This document shows, piece by piece, positions 57,558-64,000 of a stretch of 64,000 nt of DNA. Below the pieces are notes generated by a model. It was not told where the DNA came from and searched no databases. It saw nothing but the letters and a program-made list of their open reading frames with translations. Both the position numbers and the translations under genes were made by a program. The stretch's first letter is position 1; each line of letters starts with the position of its first letter. The DNA is from Pseudomonadota bacterium (GTDB lineage Bacteria > Pseudomonadota > Alphaproteobacteria > Sphingomonadales > Sphingomonadaceae): contig JAIUPN010000006.1 of assembly GCA_020160755.1 (NCBI GenBank), forward strand, positions 62,001 through 126,000, given 5' to 3'.

Positions 57558-59624
57558 CTAACCACTCCTGAGCAGCGGCACCGCCGCATCGCGTTCGAAC
57601 AGGTACAGACAGAGCCGCACCGCCTCCGCCCGCGCGCCGTCCATCCCTCCATCGCGCTCGACGAACAGCCGCGCATCGTCATGCGCGACCGGCAGCAGGC
57701 GCACGAGCTGTTCGGGGGTCGCGAGCCGGTAATCGGCATCGCCCGACTGCTTCAGCCCGAGCAGTTCGCCGCCGCCGCGCAGTTCGAGATCCTTCTCGGC
57801 GATCACGAAACCGTCGTTCGTATCGCGCATCAGCGCGAGCCGCTCGCGCGCGGTTTCGGAGAGATTTTGCGAGCGGAGCAGCAGACAGACCGACTTCGCC
57901 GCGCCGCGACCGACGCGGCCGCGCAGCTGGTGAAGCTGGGCGAGTCCGAAGTTTTCGGCATGTTCGACGATCATCAGGCTGGCGGCAGGGACATCGACCC
58001 CGACCTCGATCACCGTCGTAGCAACGAGCACGCCGATTTCGCCCGCCTGGAAGCGCGCCATGACGGCATCCTTTTCGGGACCTTTCATCCGCCCGTGCAC
58101 CAGCCCGACACGGTTTTCGCCCAACCGCGCGCGGAGCAACGCAGCGCGATCTTCGGCTGCGGCGAGTTCGCTTCCTTCGCTTTCGGCGACGAGCGGGCAC
58201 ACCCAATAGGCCTGCGCGCCCGTCGCGAGGTGCCGGTCGAGCGAGTCCACGACATCGTCGAGCCGGTCGAGCGAGATGACACGCGTATCGACCGGGGTCC
58301 GCCCGGGCGGCATCTCGTCGATCTGCGACACATCCATCTCGCCATGATTGGCGAGTTGCAGCGTGCGCGGGATCGGCGTCGCCGTCATCACGAGCAGGTG
58401 CGGCGGACGCGCGGCTTTTTGGGTGAGCATCAACCGCTGCGCGACGCCGAAGCGATGCTGTTCGTCGACGACGACGAGCGCAAGATCCTTGTACGTTACC
58501 GCCTGCTGGAAAATCGCGTGGGTGCCGACGAGGATATCGATGCTGCCATCGGCAAGCCCCATCAACGTCGATTCGCGCGTCTTGCCCTTGTCGCGGCCGG
58601 TGAGGATCGCGAGGTTGACCGGCAGGCCGCCGAGCATCCGCTGTAGTGTCGCATAATGCTGCCGCGCCAGAATTTCGGTCGGCGCGAGCAGCGCCGCCTG
58701 CGTCCCCGCCTCGACCGCCGCCAGCATCGCACGGAGCGCGACGAGCGTCTTGCCCGACCCGACATCGCCCTGCAGCATCCGCAGCATCGGTGTGTCCTGC
58801 GCCATGTCGCCCGCGATCTCGCGTCCGACGCGCTCCTGCGCCCCGGTCAGCCCGAAGGGCAGCTTGAGCGCATCGGTGAGCCGACCGTCGCCGACGATCG
58901 TCCTGCCCTTGCGTGTGCGGAGGCCCTGCCGGATCAGCATCAGCGCGACCTGGCTTGCGAAAATCTCGTCATAGGCAAGCCGGTCGCGCGCCGGCTCATC
59001 GCGCGGGCTCGCGTGCGCACGCGCCATCGCCTCGCTCCATGCGGGCCAGTTCCGGTTTGCGAGCAAAGGCGCGTCGATCCACTCGGCAAGCCGGGGCCGC
59101 CGTTCGAGCGCGACCTGCCCAAGCTGCGACAGCCGCGCGTTGGTGAGGCCCTCGGTCAGCGGATATACGGGCTCATGCTCGGCGATCCCCGCCTCATCGC
59201 CCGGCTCGACGACCTGATCGGGATGCACGATCTGGCGCATGTCGCCATACAGATCGAGGCGGCCCGATACCCGGCGCTTCTCGCCGAGCGGGAACAGCTT
59301 GCGCGCGAGCCCCGACGTCCGTCCGAAATAGACAAGCCGGACATGATCGCCCGCATCGTCGAACGCCTCGACGCCGAACGGAGCGCGGGGAGACCGGCCG
59401 GGGCGGTAATCCTGTGCGGTCAGTTCGACGATGATCGTCTGCCCGGCCTGCGCCTGTTCGAGCCGGTCGACGGGAAAGCGCGAGATCAATCCCGTCGGCA
59501 AATGGAACAGCACATCGACCACACGTTCGAGCCCCAGCCGCGTCAGCGGCTTGGCAAGCTGCGGCCCGACACCCTTGAGGTCGGTCAGCGCAGCAAAGAG
59601 CGGATTGAGTATCTCGGGTCGCAT
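57558..59624 (-). CDS. recG: ATP-dependent DNA helicase RecG
   Basis: A 688-aa helicase. The N-terminal wedge/OB domain is followed by an SF2 helicase core: Walker A GDVGSGKTLVALRAM, Walker B VVDEQHRFGVAQR, TATPIPRTLQLA, and the C-terminal helicase region with VLVATTVIEVGVDVP and QLRGRVGRG. RecG reverses and remodels stalled replication forks and Holliday junctions. It faces away from sdhE across a 74-base gap (59625-59698). The sdhE-mfd neighbours on the other strand are a conserved alphaproteobacterial arrangement. Confidence 0.97.
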   Translation of the reverse strand: MRPEILNPLFAALTDLKGVGPQLAKPLTRLGLERVVDVLFHLPTGLISRFPVDRLEQAQAGQTIIVELTAQDYRPGRSPRAPFGVEAFDDAGDHVRLVYFGRTSGLARKLFPLGEKRRVSGRLDLYGDMRQIVHPDQVVEPGDEAGIAEHEPVYPLTEGLTNARLSQLGQVALERRPRLAEWIDAPLLANRNWPAWSEAMARAHASPRDEPARDRLAYDEIFASQVALMLIRQGLRTRKGRTIVGDGRLTDALKLPFGLTGAQERVGREIAGDMAQDTPMLRMLQGDVGSGKTLVALRAMLAAVEAGTQAALLAPTEILARQHYATLQRMLGGLPVNLAILTGRDKGKTRESTLMGLADGSIDILVGTHAIFQQAVTYKDLALVVVDEQHRFGVAQRLMLTQKAARPPHLLVMTATPIPRTLQLANHGEMDVSQIDEMPPGRTPVDTRVISLDRLDDVVDSLDRHLATGAQAYWVCPLVAESEGSELAAAEDRAALLRARLGENRVGLVHGRMKGPEKDAVMARFQAGEIGVLVATTVIEVGVDVPAASLMIVEHAENFGLAQLHQLRGRVGRGAAKSVCLLLRSQNLSETARERLALMRDTNDGFVIAEKDLELRGGGELLGLKQSGDADYRLATPEQLVRLLPVAHDDARLFVERDGGMDGARAEAVRLCLYLFERDAAVPLLRSG

Positions 59625-59698
59625 GACTATCTGGGCTGACTATAGAGATTGTTCCCCGTGCGCCACACCCTGCCGCATGGGCTGTCAGGATTCTTCCC

Positions 59699-59965
59699 GT
59701 GCCGCACACCGACCGCCTCAAACGCCTGAAATTCCGTGCCTGGCACCGCGGCACGCGCGAGGCCGACTATATGATCGGCGGCTTCTTCGACCGCTATTCG
59801 CACGCGTGGAGCGAGGAAGAGATCGCCTGGTACGAGATCGTCGTCGAAGAGGATGACGTCGACATCATGGCGTGGGCACTCGGCACCGGCGAGCCGCCCT
59901 CGCATCTCGATCGCCCCGACATGATCGCCGCGATGCGCCGGCTGGATTATATCCCGCTGCCATGA
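59699..59965 (+). CDS. sdhE: SdhE-family FAD assembly factor (succinate dehydrogenase)
   Basis: An 88-aa protein starting at GTG 59699. The conserved RGxxE motif, which in SdhE assists covalent attachment of FAD to SdhA, appears as HRGTREADYMIGGF, and WSEEEIAWYEIVVEEDDVDIMAW follows as in the family. Its stop overlaps the mfd ATG (ATGA). It should act in the cytoplasm on the flavoprotein subunit of succinate dehydrogenase. Confidence 0.93.
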   Translation: MPHTDRLKRLKFRAWHRGTREADYMIGGFFDRYSHAWSEEEIAWYEIVVEEDDVDIMAWALGTGEPPSHLDRPDMIAAMRRLDYIPLP

Positions 59966-62900
59966 CCCGAAGCGCCGCCGACATTTTTGCTGCGATCGGA
60001 TCGGCGTCGGCGCCGTTGACGCTGGCGCGTACCGTCGACGGTTTCCTGCCGCTGCTGCTCGCCGACCTCGCGCGCGCCAGCGACAAGCGCCTCGTCTATG
60101 TCGCGACCGACGATACGGCGATGCAGGCGATCGCCGATGCCGCGCCCTTCTTTGCGCCCGACCTCGTCGTCCATCGCTTCCCCGCGTGGGACTGCCTGCC
60201 CTATGACCGCGCCGGACCATCAATGCGCGTCAGCGCCGATCGGCTCGCCACGCTGTCGGCGTTGCAGATCGCTCCGCAACGCGGCGAACTAATCCTGACC
60301 ACCGTCGCCGCGATCACGCAGCGCACGCTGACACCGTTCCGTATCCGCCAGCTCGCGACGACGCTCGCCGCGGGGCAGCGGATCGACCGCGACGCGCTCG
60401 CCGAACTGCTCGTCGCAAACGGCTTCAGCCGCGTCGACACCGTCGCCGATCAGGGCGAGTTCGCGGTACGCGGCGGCATCCTCGACCTGTTCCCCGCGGG
60501 CGAAGAAACCGGCCTGCGCGTCGATTTCTTCGGCGACGAGATCGAGAGTATCCGCCGTTTCGATCCCGCCGACCAGCGCAGCCTTGGCCCTGCCAAGGCT
60601 CTTCAACTGCTTCCCGCGTCCGAAACCCTGCTCGACGAGGCGACGATCAAGCGCTTCCGCTCGGCCTATCGCGACCTGTTCGGCGCGCAGGCGACGGGCG
60701 ATCCGCTCTATCAGGCGGTCAGCGACGGACGGCGACAGGCAGGCATGGACCATTGGCTGCCGTTGTTCGAGGAACGGCTCGCAACGCTGTTCGATCATAT
60801 CGATCCCGCGACCCCGGTGCTCCGCGGCCATCGCACCGAGGCGACCGCCGAAACGCGCTTTGCCGCGATTGCCGACTATCACGCGAACCGTGTTGCCGCC
60901 GAACGCGATTCGCCCGGCAGCTATCGCCCGCTCGCGCCCGAGACGCTGTACCTGACCGAGGAGGAATGGGTTGGAGCAGCGAAAGCGCGCCCGATCCATA
61001 TCGCCACGCCGTTCGATGTCCCGCCCGCCGCGACGGTCGTCGATCTCGAAACCTTCGCCGCGCGCGACTTCACCCCCGAACGCACCGCCGACCTCAACGT
61101 CTATGACAAAGTCGCCGACCACCTCAGCGATGAGCGGCGCAAGGGACGGCGCACGATCATCGCCAGCTATTCGGGCGGCGCGCGTGATCGCCTGTCGGGG
61201 CTGCTGCGCGACCATGGCGTTACCTCGCTCGCCCCCGCCGATAGCTGGCAGGATGCGCTCGGCACCGCCTCGGCGGAAAGCGGCGGCGCGACCGCGATGG
61301 TCGTCCTCCCTCTCGACCATGGTTTCGCGAGCGACGCGATCAGCCTGCTCACCGAACAGGACATCCTCGGCGAGCGCCTCGTCCGCCGCCAGAAGCGCCG
61401 GAAGAGCGCCGACGCCTTCCTCGCCGAACTCGCGACGCTCAGCGTCGGCGATCTCGTCGTCCATCTCGACCACGGCATCGGGCGATATGAGGGGCTGACC
61501 CAGATTCCCGTCGGGAGCAGCCCGCACGATTGCGTCGCGCTTACCTACGCCGGCGGCGACAAGCTCTACGTTCCGGTCGAGAATCTCGACGTCCTCTCGC
61601 GCTACGGCGGCGAGAGCGACGGTGTCGGGCTCGACAAGCTCGGCGGCGAAGCCTGGCAACGGCGCAAGGCGCGGATGAAGGAGCGCATCCGCGAGATTGC
61701 GGGCGAGCTGCTCGCAACCGCGGCGCAGCGCGCGCTGCGTTCGGGCGAATTGCTCGCGCAGGATGCCGCATACCCCGCTTTTGCCGACCGCTTCCCCTAT
61801 CAGGAAACCGACGATCAGGACCGGGCGATCGGCGACGTCCTTGCCGATATGGCGTCGGGTCGCCCGATGGACCGCCTTGTCTGCGGCGACGTCGGTTTCG
61901 GCAAAACCGAGGTCGCTCTGCGTGCCGCCTTCGTCGCGGCGATGGCGGGCGTGCAGGTCGCGGTGGTCGTGCCGACGACTTTGCTCGCACGCCAGCACTA
62001 CACGAATTTTGTCGAACGCTTCAAAGGCTTCCCGATCAATATCGGCCGCCTCTCGCGCCTCGTTCCGGCGAGCGAAGCGCAAAAGACGCGCGATGGCTTG
62101 TCCGCCGGGACGATCGACATCGTCGTCGGCACCCACGCCGTGATCGCGAAATCGGTCGAGTTCAAGAATCTCGGCCTCGTCATCGTCGACGAGGAACAGC
62201 GTTTCGGCGTCGTCCACAAGGAACGGCTGAAGCAGCTCAAGACCGACGTCCATGTCCTGACACTGACCGCGACCCCGATCCCGCGCACGTTGCAAATGGC
62301 GATGTCGGGGCTGCGCGAACTCAGCGTGATCCAGACCCCGCCGGTCGACCGGCTCGCGGTACGCACCTATGTCGCGCCTTGGGATCCCGTGGTGATCCGC
62401 GAGGCGTTGCTACGCGAGCATGATCGCGGCGGGCAGAGCTTCTTCGTCACCCCGCGGATCAAGGATCTTCCCGATATCGAGGAATTCCTGCGCACGCGCG
62501 TGCCCGAGATCAAATATGTCGTCGCGCACGGCCAGATGGCGCCGGGTGAGGTCGAGGAGCGGATGAGCGCCTTCTACGACCGCAAATATGATGTGCTCGT
62601 CTCGACCACCATCGTCGAAAGCGGCCTCGACATTCCGAGCGCGAACACGCTGATCGTCCACCGCGCCGACCGCTTCGGCCTTGCCCAGCTCTATCAGCTC
62701 CGCGGGCGGGTCGGGCGCTCGAAGACGCGCGCCTACGCCTATCTGACGACGCTCGAAGGCGGCGCGATTACCGATACCGCCGAAAAACGGCTCAAGCTGC
62801 TCGGCGATCTCGATACGCTCGGCGCAGGGTTCCAGCTTGCGAGCCACGACCTCGATATTCGCGGCGCGGGCAACCTCGTGGGCGACGAACAGTCGGGGCA

Positions 62901-63456
62901 TATCCGCGAGGTCGGCTTCGAACTTTACCAGTCGATGCTCGAAGAGGCGATTTTGGTCGCCAAGGCCGAGGGCGCGGGCAAGCTCCCGCCGCGCGAAGCG
63001 CTGTCGCCCACGATCACCGTCGACGCGCCGATCCTGATCCCCGAGGATTATGTCCCCGACCTGCCGCTGCGCATGGCGCTCTATCGCCGCCTCAACGACG
63101 CACAGGATCGCCCGGCGCTCGACGCCTTCGCGGCCGAGATGATCGACCGCTTCGGCCCGCTGCCGGCCGAGACCGCGAACCTTGTCCAGCTGATGGAAAT
63201 CAAGGCGAACGCGAAGCTCGCGGGCATTGCGAAGCTCGACGTCGGGACCAAGGGCGCGCTCGTCAGCTTCCACGGCGACCAGTTCGCCAACGTCCCCGGC
63301 CTCATCGCCTATGTCGAGCGGCTGAAGGGTCGCGCGCGTATCCGCCCCGACAACAAGCTGTCGATCAGCGGCGACTGGATGAGCACCGGCGCGCGCCTCA
63401 ACGGGGCGCTGCAGCTATCGAAGGGATTGGGCAAGCTGGCGAGGCAGGCCGGCTAG
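59962..63456 (+). CDS. mfd: transcription-repair coupling factor
   Basis: A 1164-aa protein from the ATG at 59962, which overlaps the sdhE stop. It has the UvrB-like N-terminal part (GGILDLFPAGEETGLRVDFFGDEIESIRRFD), the RNA polymerase-interacting Tudor-like region (VGDLVVHLDHGIGRYEGL) and an SF2 translocase similar to RecG: Walker A GDVGFGKTEVALRAA, VDEEQRFGVVHKERLK, TATPIPRTLQMAMSG and QLRGRVGRSKTRAYAYL. The C-terminal D7 domain follows. It removes stalled RNA polymerase from lesions and recruits UvrA. An in-frame upstream extension is not used. Confidence 0.97.
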   Translation: MTRSAADIFAAIGSASAPLTLARTVDGFLPLLLADLARASDKRLVYVATDDTAMQAIADAAPFFAPDLVVHRFPAWDCLPYDRAGPSMRVSADRLATLSALQIAPQRGELILTTVAAITQRTLTPFRIRQLATTLAAGQRIDRDALAELLVANGFSRVDTVADQGEFAVRGGILDLFPAGEETGLRVDFFGDEIESIRRFDPADQRSLGPAKALQLLPASETLLDEATIKRFRSAYRDLFGAQATGDPLYQAVSDGRRQAGMDHWLPLFEERLATLFDHIDPATPVLRGHRTEATAETRFAAIADYHANRVAAERDSPGSYRPLAPETLYLTEEEWVGAAKARPIHIATPFDVPPAATVVDLETFAARDFTPERTADLNVYDKVADHLSDERRKGRRTIIASYSGGARDRLSGLLRDHGVTSLAPADSWQDALGTASAESGGATAMVVLPLDHGFASDAISLLTEQDILGERLVRRQKRRKSADAFLAELATLSVGDLVVHLDHGIGRYEGLTQIPVGSSPHDCVALTYAGGDKLYVPVENLDVLSRYGGESDGVGLDKLGGEAWQRRKARMKERIREIAGELLATAAQRALRSGELLAQDAAYPAFADRFPYQETDDQDRAIGDVLADMASGRPMDRLVCGDVGFGKTEVALRAAFVAAMAGVQVAVVVPTTLLARQHYTNFVERFKGFPINIGRLSRLVPASEAQKTRDGLSAGTIDIVVGTHAVIAKSVEFKNLGLVIVDEEQRFGVVHKERLKQLKTDVHVLTLTATPIPRTLQMAMSGLRELSVIQTPPVDRLAVRTYVAPWDPVVIREALLREHDRGGQSFFVTPRIKDLPDIEEFLRTRVPEIKYVVAHGQMAPGEVEERMSAFYDRKYDVLVSTTIVESGLDIPSANTLIVHRADRFGLAQLYQLRGRVGRSKTRAYAYLTTLEGGAITDTAEKRLKLLGDLDTLGAGFQLASHDLDIRGAGNLVGDEQSGHIREVGFELYQSMLEEAILVAKAEGAGKLPPREALSPTITVDAPILIPEDYVPDLPLRMALYRRLNDAQDRPALDAFAAEMIDRFGPLPAETANLVQLMEIKANAKLAGIAKLDVGTKGALVSFHGDQFANVPGLIAYVERLKGRARIRPDNKLSISGDWMSTGARLNGALQLSKGLGKLARQAG

Positions 63457-63534
63457 CCGCCGCGTCCAACGCGTCCTGCGCACGGCCGTCCTCCGAGGCT
63501 TGCCCCGCCCCCTCCCTGTCCCTAAATCTCCATT

Positions 63535-64000
63535 ATGACCACCCCGCCGATCACCGAACTCACCACGCGCGCGCGCGACGTGTTCCGGCTGGTCGTCGAT
63601 GCCTATCTCGAGACCGGCCAGCCGGTGGGTTCGCGCACGCTGTCGAAGCTCGCGGCGCTCAACCTGTCGCCCGCGTCGATCCGCAACGTCATGCAGGATC
63701 TTGAGGAATATGGCCTGCTGGCGAGCCCGCACACCAGCGCGGGCCGCCTCCCGACCGAACAGGGCCTCCGCCTCTTCGTCGACGGGATGATGCAGGTTGC
63801 CGAACCCTCGGCCGAAGACCGCGCGCAGATCGAAGCGAGCCTGTCCGACGCCGGGCCGATCGAAAGCGCGCTCGCGCAGGCGACCTCGGCGCTGTCGGGG
63901 CTGTCGGCGTGCGCGGGTCTCGTCCTCGTCCCCAAGCATGAACGCGTGCTCAAACAGCTCGCTTTCGTGCCGCTGTCGGCGAACCAGTCGCTCGTCGTGC
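63535..64000 (+). CDS. hrcA: heat-inducible transcription repressor HrcA, N-terminal part (runs off the window)
   Basis: The 155 visible codons match HrcA: TELTTRARDVFRLVVDAYLETGQPVGSRTL at the start, the winged helix LNLSPASIRNVMQDLEEYGLLASPHTSAGR and GLRLFVDGMMQV. HrcA represses groEL/groES and dnaK operons by binding CIRCE elements. No CIRCE palindrome is seen in the 78-base gap after mfd, so it is probably not self-controlled from there. The C-terminal inserted dimerisation part lies outside the window. Confidence 0.95.
   Translation, partial: MTTPPITELTTRARDVFRLVVDAYLETGQPVGSRTLSKLAALNLSPASIRNVMQDLEEYGLLASPHTSAGRLPTEQGLRLFVDGMMQVAEPSAEDRAQIEASLSDAGPIESALAQATSALSGLSACAGLVLVPKHERVLKQLAFVPLSANQSLVV

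Noticed and set aside
59872..59961. A 30-codon extension of Mfd
   Set aside because: It lies inside sdhE, is Arg-rich, and the ATG at 59962 overlapping the sdhE stop gives the family start.
63457..63534. CIRCE operator before hrcA
   Set aside because: The sequence was examined and has no TTAGCACTC-N9-GAGTGCTAA-like palindrome.

Overview
The window is one stretch of high-GC alphaproteobacterial chromosome. A sphingomonad, probably Sphingopyxis-like, is the best guess. The reasons are the permuted two-piece tmRNA with tag ANDNEALALAA, the carA-carB-greA and yqeY-dnaG-rpoD gene orders, recG facing sdhE-mfd, hrcA after mfd, and several TonB-dependent receptors with FecI/FecR control. The genus is an inference from gene content, not from a database match. 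I see no insertion sequence, prophage, CRISPR array, tRNA or rRNA.

Region 1 (1-18438) is an L-rhamnose locus with two divergent arms meeting at 14681-14796. The leftward arm encodes a rhamnulose-1-phosphate aldolase/lactaldehyde dehydrogenase fusion, L-rhamnose isomerase, a DeoR-type regulator, a TonB-dependent receptor and a GH78 alpha-L-rhamnosidase. Then come three different exported esterases and an acyl-CoA synthetase that runs off the left edge. The last four junctions are 4-base ATGA overlaps. The rightward arm encodes an FGGY kinase, an FMN-dependent L-lactate dehydrogenase and the RhaT symporter. Together they take an acylated rhamnoside from the outer membrane to DHAP and pyruvate, and the released acid to a CoA thioester. 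Tandem 10-bp repeats shared by the two main promoter regions are the likely DeoR operator.

Region 2 (18445-28483) starts with a CadR/PbrR-type MerR regulator divergent from a small CDF-like metal transporter, with a textbook MerR operator between them. A FecI sigma factor, FecR anti-sigma factor and 1112-aa STN-domain TonB receptor follow, then a small cysteine-patterned secreted protein and a second, unusual TonB-receptor-like protein. The tmRNA gene (ssrA) lies on the minus strand at about 28080-28420.

Region 3 (28484-42892) is mostly housekeeping: mscL, a LemA/TPM-domain cluster, a NUDIX hydrolase, a rhomboid protease, carA-carB-greA (with a small lipoprotein gene wedged between carA and carB), yqeY, dnaG and rpoD with its terminator.

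Region 4 (42893-57533) holds less characterised genes. These are a PspC-like protein behind a near-perfect sigma-54 promoter, a MoxR ATPase and a VWA (CoxE-like) protein 3 kb apart that carry the same palindrome in front of them, a soluble chemotaxis-type transducer, an Amj-type lipid II flippase overlapping a DUF817 protein, and a probable peptidoglycan-turnover group (serine hydrolase, M24 peptidase, NamZ, DOMON-like protein) beside tyrS and a PilZ protein.

Region 5 (57558-64000) is DNA repair and stress: recG, sdhE, mfd and the start of hrcA.
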